A stretch of 20,336 nucleotides of DNA, from positions 37,403 through 57,738 of IMG/VR virus record IMGVR_UViG_3300002514_000032, one strand, 5' to 3'. The position numbers were made by a program, and so were the translations under genes. The notes under the pieces are model-generated. The model was not told the origin of the DNA. It searched no databases and was given only the letters and a program-made list of their open reading frames with translations. This DNA is from a virus. This document shows positions 9,901 to 16,994 of the stretch, piece after piece (the first letter of the stretch is position 1; every line of letters starts with the position of its first letter).

Positions 9901-10394
9901 ATGGTTTGAACCCCTGTTGGGATTCCGTAAATCATAAAGTCTCCTGCCTCGTTAGTTTTAGCTGTAAACTTATAGTACTTTTCAAAAACATATCTCACCT
10001 CTTGTTGTTGTAATACAGAAGCCGATGTGGGGAATGTGCCTACCGGTATATGACAGTCGTGATTAGATTCTGAAGATAGTAGGTTGAATCTTTTACCGTC
10101 TCCATCCTTATCAAAAGATTGTTTGTAGGGATAAAGTTCACTTATTACTTCATTATTTGCGTCAATTTCATCTAGTGGGATGAATATACATACTTTTGCA
10201 TTAGGTATCCCATACCCACCATTAGCGAACACCCTTCCAACCACAACACCAAAATCTGCACACATTCTCGTGTAAACATCTTGTTGTGTTAATGATAGAC
10301 TTAATATTTCTAATAAATCAAAATCTTGTTTTAATTCAAAAGTTACATTTTTGTCTTTACCTACTTCTGTCCTTACTCTATATGATTTAGACAT
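6909..10394 (-). CDS. Large baseplate-module protein with prealbumin-like domain, hydrophobic hairpin and Cys-rich domain (1161 aa)
   Basis: Residues about 45-175 look like a prealbumin-like/carboxypeptidase-regulatory beta domain (GVVVGRVFANGG..., then TNEAGDFMIYGIP). Residues about 180-490 are globular. Residues 497-549 are almost wholly hydrophobic (for example LVAAIAFILGMIMFIVIM), enough for two membrane helices, and a shorter apolar stretch follows at 557-573. Residues 574-716 hold 19 Cys, including CNGCGAEC, CEKCNC, CGCIPNC and two CC pairs. The C-terminal half is Gly/Trp/Tyr-rich and ends in an FYYFGLRPGKTAYN segment. There is no signal peptide. It follows gp6 and is close in size and place to T4 gp7 (1032 aa), but I see no decisive gp7 motif. 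A membrane-like segment inside a presumed baseplate protein is unusual. The start lies after the 113-nt gap. Confidence 0.82.
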   Translation of the reverse strand: MSKSYRVRTEVGKDKNVTFELKQDFDLLEILSLSLTQQDVYTRMCADFGVVVGRVFANGGYGIPNAKVCIFIPLDEIDANNEVISELYPYKQSFDKDGDGKRFNLLSSESNHDCHIPVGTFPTSASVLQQQEVRYVFEKYYKFTAKTNEAGDFMIYGIPTGVQTIIMDVDLSDMGCFSMLPEDFKQKGYPESDFDGPRFKDDDAIDALAQILNQQKSIDVKPFWGDEDICQGAITRVDFDLANSGFKLEPTAVFMGSTATDTDKDSVNLNCRPKKHMGELCSLISIPGIVDCIRYTPFFKEDPVAYNGVGGTVPVLERYYLPNGGRVIDDTGAFLTHIPMNLDYLITDEFGNLVMSDSPNVGVPTRARCRFRIRPEQAGGSSRLRRIGSFLVPNLREFNTNNSGQWSTAQAASYTFSIEYHDYHPYAQLNLIPGARDFFYDMTFNRVYSPAQHHDHVKHWGRRQFIGIKEILPEQAQQCATSAMFFPVNSAVRNNNFWIILYSMFISLMSFLYGFLSMLVAAIAFILGMIMFIVIMVIMLICLLLCALNSLLNSFPNWIISNNLLLPWIIGLGCGQFCISCNGCGAECEYLGLPMGFVLFNLKQTKYPECEKCNCRSTASGDLLTLATNWPCDGMPAASQSSWNGNPCGCIPNCNGSGTWLGLGVWNGHICCGETDDVEICCDDSYGFNDDGVAGNMDDAAGGGCYVKIICINPVCVGTNMSMKVFHEWGRREKMSQALCNGVMNYIWENNWVTGFLYPFQFNAKLRYNVSNDDYTTDSQWCKKCVYLHPTENVFYYRSTPFKVNTINTGTFIGDDEGIYAPWWSSSFWGGSGGVTNPDHADGDMERHIYWPTTITDMGSRNQCIQQVCLDPQFAEECAVTDQIGSTTFQDITELVSDIYNMKMDREMAVIATMFPRPHKEIGGDVAQALMQNCMLGVYGYEATMGMSQCDCVAPVTTQVTSGLTYPPTNDENVTGIIVPNAVNAIDPSYHIGWTPFIFTSATASMMTGYELIECTTLDLSASTQEIPYYLWNMQGAPGVPWGSEYNDWSLTQGRYQTGTGIAPSGWFVDSDGGGGPIDGLFANGQILSGEFQHDMGNSLTTSPGSGLLHPGNYPTLDQNSLSTTVFSQPLFYYFGLRPGKTAYNIFLRLYVDEELADTVV
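8748..8906 (-). other. Hydrophobic transmembrane-like segment inside the 1161-aa protein
   Basis: Codons 497-549 encode about 53 mostly Leu/Ile/Met/Phe/Val/Ala residues with no charged residue, starting at FWIILYSMF and ending at LLCALNSLL. A polar Asn/Ser/Pro turn and another apolar stretch (codons 557-573) follow, and then the Cys-rich domain. The length fits two membrane helices or one hairpin. A buried hydrophobic core helix bundle is the alternative. Confidence 0.7.
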
Positions 10395-10434
10395 ATTTTT
10401 ACTAATTTTTTACCTATAAAATATTATTGCATAG

Positions 10435-10458
10435 ATTTATGTTCCTTATAACATAAAT
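10435..10458. promoter_or_regulatory. Perfect 9-bp inverted repeat in the only sizeable intergenic gap
   Basis: The 113-nt gap at 10395-10507 contains ATTTATGTT, a 6-nt spacer (CCTTAT on the plus strand) and AACATAAAT, an uninterrupted 9-bp palindrome. The gap separates the gp25/gp6 pair from the downstream virion genes, so it is the natural place for a promoter, an operator or an RNA processing site. No T-tract follows on the transcribed strand, so a standard intrinsic terminator is unlikely. I see no clear Bacteroidetes-type TAnnTTTG box in the gap. Confidence 0.4.
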
Positions 10459-10507
10459 AGTTCAACCCATAAAATTAAAAGTAAGTTTCTATCCTTTATA
10501 GTAAAGT

Positions 10508-12349
10508 TTAGATGAAAGTTGGTTTGACTGGTTTTTTGACTCTAATCGCTATATCTTTATTAGGGTATCTTATCTGTAGGACTTCGTTAGCTTGAGCAAA
10601 TACCGTGTCGTCTAATAACCCAATTTGTTTGGTGGTTTGGTTTATATATGGTTGTGATGAAACGGATTGAGAGTATTGTCCCCCTACTTTATTAAACACT
10701 TTGAGGTCAACTATATTTAAAACCCCTGGTTGGTTCATTATTTGACTTTTTAATTGTCCTAAATTTAAGTCAGTACCCATTTCCATCTTGTCTATATCAA
10801 AATAATCAGAGACCTGTGTTATTACATTAGAGATAGATTCACCCTGATTAGATGTAGTATCTAATATTAAATCCACCTCAATACCTAAATCAATAACCTT
10901 TGCTGGACCAACATTAATATAGTCGTTTAACATTCTGTAATTAGATAAATAATTAGCTATATTCTTTACAAGTGTAGGTGTTACGTTTGAAGTTAATTTT
11001 CCGTCGGGTGTGTAGGATAGAACGTTTATTATTATTTTATTTTCTATCTCGGTAGCACTTACTTTTGCTGGAGCTCCATACGCTGATGGCATAGTTCTTA
11101 CTCTAGCAATATAATCTTTAATAGTGACTGCTCGTTGTTGAGCGGAAAAATTAAAAGAAATATAATTTCTAATTTCTTCAACCGACATTTGGTTTGCCCC
11201 ACCAATAGCTGCTGTAACATTGGTTACGGACAGACTACCGACCACCGATTGGTTGATTTGTTGACTGGGTCCCGCGACTACAAAATCAATAGTTCCAATT
11301 CCATTTATGGCTCCCGCTCCTAAATTAGATGATTTACCTCCCCCTACACGGTATTGAATGAATAGGGTACTGTTAGGGTTTACCATATTTCCTAGTGATA
11401 TATTATTCATGAATCTAGACATATTTAACTTTACTCCGTTTGAGGAGAATTGGTTCAGTAGTTCTTGTGATGTTTGGTTGCCACCACCAAAAGTTAAAAA
11501 GAAATATCCTTGTGGGGTATATTCTGTAATAAATCTTTGTGGAGCTGTAATATATTTACCAACCTTAAGTCCTGCTTTGTCTGGTGGGGATGATGGGTCT
11601 TCAACAAATACTTCTGTCTCTGCTAAGGCCTCTACTTCATGCCAATTATTAGATGTGGGACTTATAAATTCTAGATTACTTGGTGTTGTTTGGTACCCTA
11701 ACCCGTCTTTCTGAATCACACCTGTAACACTAATAACATTTTGTTCTGGTAAGAATAACTCGTAAAATGGTTTGGTGATGGTATCGGTTATTTCTTTTTT
11801 ATATACTTTGGTTACCCCGTTAACCACCACTTCTCTTTTTGTCATGGTATAATTAACTAATATTCCGTTACTATCGAAATTAGGTATTTTAGTTCTATTA
11901 GGTATCCCTTCTGTGCTGTATGGGGAGGAGAAGTCACAATCATCTATTAACTCGAATATTTGCCCTCCACCTCTAAATTGTGAACCTCTTCTTAATAGTC
12001 CTAAGTATTTAAAATCTTCTTTATCACCCAATACTGGTACGATTATAGATAGGTCACACATAGTAACTGACGGTCTATTTCCTGGTATTTTTAAACCATA
12101 AGTTTTTGCTAAATTATATAAAGAGCTTCTTTCTTGAGCGAACTGTAGAACTGTCTCTTGGAATGTTCTGTCTATTTGAAAATTTAGGTTGTCTGCTACC
12201 GCGGCGTTTAAATCTAAAAAGACAGAATATATGGACGCGTCATTAGCGTTTTTAATTAAATCAGGATAATAGGTATTAGTTAACCTTAATAATTCGTTTC
12301 TAATACCTAAAAAATCTCTTTCAGTGTATGCTATTTTTTTTTCTGCCAT
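10508..12349 (-). CDS. gp6: Baseplate wedge protein, T4 gp6-like / baseplate J family (613 aa)
   Basis: Forms the inner ring of the baseplate, where gp6-type proteins link the wedges and drive the shape change during sheath contraction. The N-terminus (residues 8-90) has the family's helical start: ERDFLGIRNELLRL, then a DASIYSVFLDLNAAVADNLNF stretch in which particles are checked for a baseplate-J type core. The diagnostic block is at about 382-430: GGANQMSVEEIR, SAQQRAVTIKDYIARV and PSAYGAPAKV. At 613 aa it is slightly shorter than T4 gp6 (660 aa). It starts 1 nt after the gp25-like stop, which is the expected neighbour, and ends before the 113-nt gap. I am confident of the family and fairly confident of the gp6 role. 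Confidence 0.92.
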   Translation of the reverse strand: MAEKKIAYTERDFLGIRNELLRLTNTYYPDLIKNANDASIYSVFLDLNAAVADNLNFQIDRTFQETVLQFAQERSSLYNLAKTYGLKIPGNRPSVTMCDLSIIVPVLGDKEDFKYLGLLRRGSQFRGGGQIFELIDDCDFSSPYSTEGIPNRTKIPNFDSNGILVNYTMTKREVVVNGVTKVYKKEITDTITKPFYELFLPEQNVISVTGVIQKDGLGYQTTPSNLEFISPTSNNWHEVEALAETEVFVEDPSSPPDKAGLKVGKYITAPQRFITEYTPQGYFFLTFGGGNQTSQELLNQFSSNGVKLNMSRFMNNISLGNMVNPNSTLFIQYRVGGGKSSNLGAGAINGIGTIDFVVAGPSQQINQSVVGSLSVTNVTAAIGGANQMSVEEIRNYISFNFSAQQRAVTIKDYIARVRTMPSAYGAPAKVSATEIENKIIINVLSYTPDGKLTSNVTPTLVKNIANYLSNYRMLNDYINVGPAKVIDLGIEVDLILDTTSNQGESISNVITQVSDYFDIDKMEMGTDLNLGQLKSQIMNQPGVLNIVDLKVFNKVGGQYSQSVSSQPYINQTTKQIGLLDDTVFAQANEVLQIRYPNKDIAIRVKKPVKPTFI

Positions 12350-12350
12350 C

Positions 12351-12818
12351 TTATAAAGTTATTATAACAAAGTCTCTTGTTTCAAATAAACTATCACCAG
12401 ACGAATAATCTATACGAACCCGTATGGTATAATCTTTTTGTTTATCACTCACAAAACTAAAGGTATTATCGTCTAACGATGGGTCTTCAGATTGTAGGTT
12501 ATGTTTTTCTTCTTCTTGTACGTCTTCATATGTCTTAACTTCTACCTTACTTATTTTTAAATTAGGTATAAATTTTTTCACTGCCTCTCTTATCTCCCTG
12601 TCTATAGCAATTTTAGTGGTTTGGTCCATTTGTTCGAATATATATTTAACTAAATTCGTACCAAAATCAGGTAAAAAATACCGAGAACCTTTAACTGTTA
12701 ATATTAAATGTATTAGGTTACTCTTAGCTTCATTCGGAATAGTAGTATTAAGGCCAAGGAAAAAACCTTCTTGGCTATCTACAAATGGAAATGTTATACC
12801 GTATCTTTGAGTGGGCAT
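12351..12818 (-). CDS. gp25: Baseplate wedge protein, T4 gp25-like (GPW/gp25 family, 155 aa)
   Basis: A sheath-initiator/baseplate wedge protein that contacts gp6-type partners and the first sheath ring. The family signature is visible: an N-terminal GITFPF segment, then SNLIHLILTVKGSRYFLPDFG (read as helix, T-x-x-G-x-R-x-x-x-P-x-F-G) at about residues 33-53, followed by NLVKYIFEQMD. A C-terminal strand region ends in FETRDFVIITL. A Glu/Asp-rich insert near residues 100-120 makes it somewhat longer than T4 gp25 (132 aa). It is separated from the next gene, gp6, by 1 nt, which supports the call. The start is preceded by an A/T-rich leader without Shine-Dalgarno. Lysozyme activity should not be assumed from the old family name. 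Confidence 0.92.
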   Translation of the reverse strand: MPTQRYGITFPFVDSQEGFFLGLNTTIPNEAKSNLIHLILTVKGSRYFLPDFGTNLVKYIFEQMDQTTKIAIDREIREAVKKFIPNLKISKVEVKTYEDVQEEEKHNLQSEDPSLDDNTFSFVSDKQKDYTIRVRIDYSSGDSLFETRDFVIITL

Positions 12819-12845
12819 GCTTTTTTATAATAAATACTTCAAAAA

Positions 12846-13058
12846 TTAGTTTGTTTTAAGTTTAATGTTTCCCTTTTGGTGTTTAGGGGAATAAGGGCAT
12901 TCTTTACACCCACAACCACAACAATTCCCTCTCTTCTTATGGTATATTTCGGTTAATACTATCTTTCCGTTTTCCCAATAAAAATCCTCTGGTTGTAACT
13001 TGGATTTAATAAATTCTTTATAGTGTAATTTACTAATCCAATCATCATTTCTTATCAT
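12846..13058 (-). CDS. DUF5522-like small Cys-rich protein (70 aa)
   Basis: Residues 23-56 carry the DUF5522 pattern: PEDFYW, a short turn, IVLTEIYHKKRG, then CCGCGCKECPYSP with Cys at 46, 47, 49, 51 and 54. Chromosomal members in Bacteroidetes and other Gram-negatives are similarly small, end in a near-identical Cys/Pro/Tyr block and have no known function; the Cys cluster suggests metal binding. It is the only gene in the window with a strong Shine-Dalgarno sequence, which lies inside the end of the preceding zinc-ribbon gene. It overlaps that gene by 14 nt and precedes gp25 by 27 nt. It may have been acquired from the host. Confidence 0.8.
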   Translation of the reverse strand: MIRNDDWISKLHYKEFIKSKLQPEDFYWENGKIVLTEIYHKKRGNCCGCGCKECPYSPKHQKGNIKLKTN

Positions 13059-13218
13059 TTTTCACCTCCTTTATTTTTTCTGTGTGTGTACAATATGGAC
13101 ACGTTATCACCTCAGATACATTATTAGACAATAAATGGTAGTCAGCAATTGACCACCATTTATTACATTTACCACAATTAAAGTGGTATAAAATCTCCTT
13201 ACTGAATTTATGCCTCAT
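13045..13218 (-). CDS. Zinc-ribbon miniprotein (57 aa)
   Basis: A short frame starts at ATG 13218, within the end of the ribonucleotide reductase gene (11-nt overlap), and stops with TGA at 13045-13047 inside the start of the DUF5522-like gene (14-nt overlap). The product has two Cys knuckles, C15-G-K-C18 and C40-P-Y-C43, 21 residues apart, with aromatic and hydrophobic residues between (NKWWSIADYHLL), the layout of a zinc ribbon. The C-terminus is Lys-rich (KIKEVKNDKK). The overlaps on both sides and the conserved four-Cys design support a real gene. Translation is probably coupled to the reductase gene. Function is unknown; such ribbons often mediate nucleic-acid or protein contacts. Confidence 0.75.
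   Translation of the reverse strand: MRHKFSKEILYHFNCGKCNKWWSIADYHLLSNNVSEVITCPYCTHTEKIKEVKNDKK
13062..13071 (-). promoter_or_regulatory. Strong Shine-Dalgarno site for the DUF5522-like gene
   Basis: The minus strand reads AAGGAGGTGA, with the GGAGG core 6 nt upstream of the ATG at 13058. It lies within the last codons of the upstream zinc-ribbon gene. No other start in the window has a comparable site, which makes this one stand out. Confidence 0.8.
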
Positions 13219-15121
13219 TTAATTCAGTTTCTTCTTTTTCCTTCTCCATACTCTTTAAATCTACATCAATTTCACAAACCCCACCAGCACACGCTAGTTC
13301 TCCTGAAAGATTGGTATTGTCGTCCAATTCCACTACTTTAGACAAATCGACTTCCGATAAAGAACCCATCATTCTTTCGTATGTTTCTTCATCAATATCT
13401 TCAAAAGGAGCTTGGATGTATGTTCCTCCGTCATAAGGTAGTACCGATAAACCATTATAGTGTTTTCTATTTTCCCACATCCATTCACCCGCTGCGTCCC
13501 ATTCATGGTCTCTCAAACTAATTGTTGCAGACACATTATGTGAATTAGAACCTTTTCTGTGACCAGATTTTACCCATTCTGTTGCAACTTTTTTAACTCG
13601 TTCTAATAACTGAAATGGAGATTCTGTTCTCATTATTGACCCTTCTGGTGCTTTTTGTGGTATACTTATCACTGCGGTATCGTGTGGTCGGAAATACTCA
13701 TCTTCCACTAATTCTGGGTGATTAATATTTAAGTAGGTGTAAATAGCTTCATTTTTACCAACTCTAATTCTTCTAATGTAGTAATCATTATGCCAAGCGT
13801 GAATGCCTGAACTTGTACCTAATGTTAAGGAAGTTGTCCCAGCTGGTTTAACTGTCGTACATCTTGCTGATTGGTTTATATCTATTAGTTTTGATACTCT
13901 GGTATTTTCTCTCTTAACTAAACTAGCGGATTTTGACATGTCATAATCTAATACTTTACCTGAACCAATACCAGTCATTGATACCCCAATTAAAGCGTCT
14001 TTCTCTGTTGTTTCTTGCCATATTTCTCTTAGATAGTGGAAGTCTGTATAACCCGCTTGGAGTGTGCCGATAAACGCAGCTGTTTTTACTCTTTGATTTA
14101 AGTCTTCTTGTGATTCTATATTTGAAACATTTACCTCACATAGATTACAAAATTGATTTGGTCTTAGTGCAATCTCACAACATGGGTTAGTGCCCCAATC
14201 TTTATCATTATTAAGATAAATTCCTGGTTCACCAGCACCAGATAACTCCACACGTTTCCATAAATCCATAAAGAATTCTTTTGTTATTTTATGTCTCATT
14301 AAACATGCTGAATTATTTGCTCTCCCTCTTTGTGAGTTTAGTTCCCACCAATTTCCAGTTTTACAAGATATCATTTGTTCGTCGTCCGCACTAAATAAAC
14401 TAATTAATGCTGCTCTTCTAATTCCACCAGCTAATACAGCATCTGCTATATAACAAACTATATCATGTACTTCTAGTGTTGTTAGTTGTTCACCATTTTC
14501 TTTACTATCTAATGTTCCTTTGATTTTAACCAAACATTCTTTAAGTGGTTGAGGTCCTGGAGCTTTTCCACCCGATGTTACAAGACGTGCTCCTTTTGCT
14601 CTAATATCCGAAAAGTCAAATTCAATTCTTGACCCTCCACCATTCATATATGATTTCATTAGAACTTTTATAGAGTCTGCCCATCCTTCAATAGAATCTC
14701 CAATTAAAAATCTTTTTTTCCTTTTTGGGTATGGTTTTTGAATTACTGGTAGTTTTTCTACGTGGTGTTTTTGAACGGAGTATCCAACTCCTGTTCCACC
14801 TAAAAGTAAAAACATTGTTTCGGAAAATGAATCCACGTGTTCTATTGGTAGGTACGCACAATTATAAATTCTATTTGGTGATATTTCAATTGGTTTACCA
14901 CCAAATTGCATTGACCTCATTGATGGTAATACTTTTTTCTGGTATACAAATTCATATTTTTCGTTTATTTCGTCCTTTAGTTGGGGATATTTTTTAATAT
15001 GCATATTCTTATTCCGTGTAACTAATTCTTCCCATGTCTCTCTTCTATTTAATTCGGGTAGGTATTTAGCATATTTCATATACACGGTGATATCCGAAAG
15101 GATTCTGTTTGATACTTCCAT
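13208..15121 (-). CDS. nrdJ: Adenosylcobalamin-dependent (class II) ribonucleotide reductase, compact monomeric form (637 aa)
   Basis: Reduces ribonucleotides to deoxyribonucleotides for phage DNA synthesis, using coenzyme B12 to make the active-site thiyl radical, so no radical-bearing small subunit gene is needed. Key residues are visible. N312-P-C314-C-E316 matches the Asn-x-Cys-x-Glu active site, with C314 as thiyl Cys. The redox pair is C88 (RIYNCAY) and C325 (NQFCNLCEV). The C314-C325 spacing of 11 equals that of C408-C419 in Lactobacillus leichmannii RTPR. PAGTTSLTLGTSSGIH lies at 426-441. A C-terminal CAGGVC (C611/C616) is the swinging dithiol. It is about 100 residues shorter than the 739-aa L. 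leichmannii enzyme. It lies between the helicase and two small Cys-rich genes. No cobalamin riboswitch is seen in the short leader. Confidence 0.93.
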   Translation of the reverse strand: MEVSNRILSDITVYMKYAKYLPELNRRETWEELVTRNKNMHIKKYPQLKDEINEKYEFVYQKKVLPSMRSMQFGGKPIEISPNRIYNCAYLPIEHVDSFSETMFLLLGGTGVGYSVQKHHVEKLPVIQKPYPKRKKRFLIGDSIEGWADSIKVLMKSYMNGGGSRIEFDFSDIRAKGARLVTSGGKAPGPQPLKECLVKIKGTLDSKENGEQLTTLEVHDIVCYIADAVLAGGIRRAALISLFSADDEQMISCKTGNWWELNSQRGRANNSACLMRHKITKEFFMDLWKRVELSGAGEPGIYLNNDKDWGTNPCCEIALRPNQFCNLCEVNVSNIESQEDLNQRVKTAAFIGTLQAGYTDFHYLREIWQETTEKDALIGVSMTGIGSGKVLDYDMSKSASLVKRENTRVSKLIDINQSARCTTVKPAGTTSLTLGTSSGIHAWHNDYYIRRIRVGKNEAIYTYLNINHPELVEDEYFRPHDTAVISIPQKAPEGSIMRTESPFQLLERVKKVATEWVKSGHRKGSNSHNVSATISLRDHEWDAAGEWMWENRKHYNGLSVLPYDGGTYIQAPFEDIDEETYERMMGSLSEVDLSKVVELDDNTNLSGELACAGGVCEIDVDLKSMEKEKEETELNEA

Positions 15122-15134
15122 ATTTTAATCTTTA

Positions 15135-16514
15135 TTAATTATTTTTATTTATTATCTGTTGTCTTCTTTGGAGTGCTTGTGTCACTCTTTCTCTATTTCT
15201 TTGTGTTTTTTCTTCCTCGAAACCTAGGAATGTTTGGGTGGCTTCTGTGTCTATTTCTAACGTACCGTTATCAAATTTACAATTTTCAAATATTACACCG
15301 TCTCTACCTAATCGAGATTTTACTATAGCTATAGTCGCTAGTCCCAATTCTTTTTGTTGTAGGGTTTTGGCTACAGATATAATTACATGTCCCACCTGTG
15401 CTTTTTTAATGGACCCACCCATCATGTCAGTAGTTACCACTTCCGAACTTATAGAAGTTCTATTACCCTGTGTAGCGGTCCAACCAGCTAAATTAAGTTC
15501 GTGACACATGCCTTCGAATTTCCTCATAACAGAACCTTCTCCTTTCCATTCATCATTAAAAGCTCGGTCTGGCAATATACAGTCTATGTAATCAATTAAA
15601 ACCATATCTAATTTTATACCTTCTGATTGAATTTTTCTAACTTGGTTTTTAATCTGTAGTATGGTCATTTCATCTGATGGTAATTTTTTTAAAATTAGCC
15701 TTCCTCCGGATTTTTTCATCTCATCCGCTTTTTCTAGAACGGTTTCTTTGTGATTACTTAACTCATCATTAATTATACCCGTCCAGCAAGTAAAATGTTT
15801 TCTTTGTATAATTTTAGGGTTGTCTTCAAAAAATATTTGTAAAACATTATATCCCATATTAAAAGCTGTATTAGCAAATCGAGTTAACATTGTTGTTTTA
15901 CCCACACCAGTAGGAGCTAATATAACACCAATCTCACCTTTAGCTAATCCCCCATTTAAAATATTGTCTAACCCGTCTACACCTGTTGGTACCGGGTGTC
16001 TATAGTCTTCTTCTAGTAATTTATCTAGTTCGGTAAAGATTTCAAAGCTCCCTGTATCACTATCACCTATTGTAATAGCTTCTCTAATATACTCCTCACA
16101 CTTATCATAACTTTCAAAATCACCCTTTTCCATTATATTTTCTACTTTCCGAATAGCTTTTTTAAGTTCTTGTTGTTTACAAAATTTAATTGACTTCTCT
16201 TTAACAAATAAGTGGTCCTCAAAAGAAGCTTCTTTAATCTCTTTTAACATATCAAATATATTTTTTCTTGCCATTTCGGAAGAAATTTCTATTCTCGTTA
16301 GTTGGTCGAGTGCGTCAAATGATGGGGAAGATTCGTACTTTTCGTAGTATTCTTTAATCAATTGCATAACTAATTTAAAATACTGGTTATCGAAGTATTT
16401 TGCTAAAATAGCGTCTATTATCAACTTAAAGAACGTATTATCCGTTATTATTAAGTTTAGTAATTTTAATTGGAAGTTATGTCCTAGGTAGCCAAAATTT
16501 TTATTGTCAGTCAT
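15135..16514 (-). CDS. gp41: Replicative DNA helicase, DnaB/T4 gp41-like (459 aa)
   Basis: A hexameric 5'-3' helicase that unwinds the replication fork. A helical N-terminal domain (residues 1 to about 150) starts with NFQLKLLNLIITDN and precedes a linker. The RecA-like ATPase domain begins near VPTGVDGLDNILNGGL (176-190). Walker A is APTGVGKTT (200-208), the catalytic Glu is in FFEDNP (228-233), Walker B is MVLIDYID (304-311), the sensor is TATQGNR (346-352), and the arginine-finger region is KSRLGRDG (399-406). Length is close to T4 gp41 (475 aa). It follows the 149-aa unknown by 30 nt and precedes the reductase by 13 nt. No primase or helicase-loader gene is recognisable in the window. Confidence 0.93.
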   Translation of the reverse strand: MTDNKNFGYLGHNFQLKLLNLIITDNTFFKLIIDAILAKYFDNQYFKLVMQLIKEYYEKYESSPSFDALDQLTRIEISSEMARKNIFDMLKEIKEASFEDHLFVKEKSIKFCKQQELKKAIRKVENIMEKGDFESYDKCEEYIREAITIGDSDTGSFEIFTELDKLLEEDYRHPVPTGVDGLDNILNGGLAKGEIGVILAPTGVGKTTMLTRFANTAFNMGYNVLQIFFEDNPKIIQRKHFTCWTGIINDELSNHKETVLEKADEMKKSGGRLILKKLPSDEMTILQIKNQVRKIQSEGIKLDMVLIDYIDCILPDRAFNDEWKGEGSVMRKFEGMCHELNLAGWTATQGNRTSISSEVVTTDMMGGSIKKAQVGHVIISVAKTLQQKELGLATIAIVKSRLGRDGVIFENCKFDNGTLEIDTEATQTFLGFEEEKTQRNRERVTQALQRRQQIINKNN

Positions 16515-16544
16515 GTATTAATTTCTTTAATGATAAATATCTGA

Positions 16545-16994
16545 TTAGCTTGTAATTAAATTATAATCTTGGTAGTACGTTGTAACTTTTTTACTTGATA
16601 GGATTTGTGTTAGGTCTCGTAGAATAGAGAAGACTTGTGGTCTAATATCTACCGTAAATCTTACCTTGGGTGGGTATATATCTGCTCTAAAACATCTCGT
16701 ATATATAGTTTTAGTGCCTTTATTAATTGTTAATGTAAAATACTCTTCTTTCATCTTTGACTCGGAAATATTAGTTCTATGATTACTATCTAATAATAAT
16801 AGAGTTCTCCATCTTAGGTCATGTTCAAAATCGTGTACTAACTCAGTTATATTCTCATGTAAGTCTAAAGAATTTGTAGCTCTAGGATTAAAATTCCTTA
16901 CTGTAAAGTATCTTTGGCATACGATATTATCTTCTAATTTTAATACTAATTCACACTTTTGTGTGTTATCTGTCGTTTGTTTCATTTTAATCAT
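16545..16994 (-). CDS. Unknown protein between exonuclease and helicase genes (149 aa)
   Basis: I do not recognise this protein. It looks like a single small alpha/beta domain: strand-like segments at KCELVLKLED, YFTLTINKGTKTIYTR and KVRFTVDI, an acidic helix (ENITELVHDFEHDLRW), and a C-terminal helix (VFSILRDLTQIL). There is no signal peptide or membrane segment. The first ATG (16994) overlaps the stop of the exonuclease gene by 8 nt; an in-frame ATG at codon 4 (16985) is an alternative start. Its place within a replication operon, directly before the helicase, suggests a role in replication, but no motif shows one. Confidence 0.8.
   Translation of the reverse strand: MIKMKQTTDNTQKCELVLKLEDNIVCQRYFTVRNFNPRATNSLDLHENITELVHDFEHDLRWRTLLLLDSNHRTNISESKMKEEYFTLTINKGTKTIYTRCFRADIYPPKVRFTVDIRPQVFSILRDLTQILSSKKVTTYYQDYNLITS

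Noticed and set aside
10435-10458. Inverted repeat as an intrinsic terminator
   Set aside because: The stem is A/T-rich and no run of T follows it on the transcribed strand, so I kept it only as a possible regulatory element.
12351-12818. Lysozyme function for the gp25-like protein
   Set aside because: The historic family label mentions lysozyme, but the gene context (adjacent to gp6) and the PDFG motif point to a structural wedge role, and no catalytic Glu/Asp arrangement is evident.
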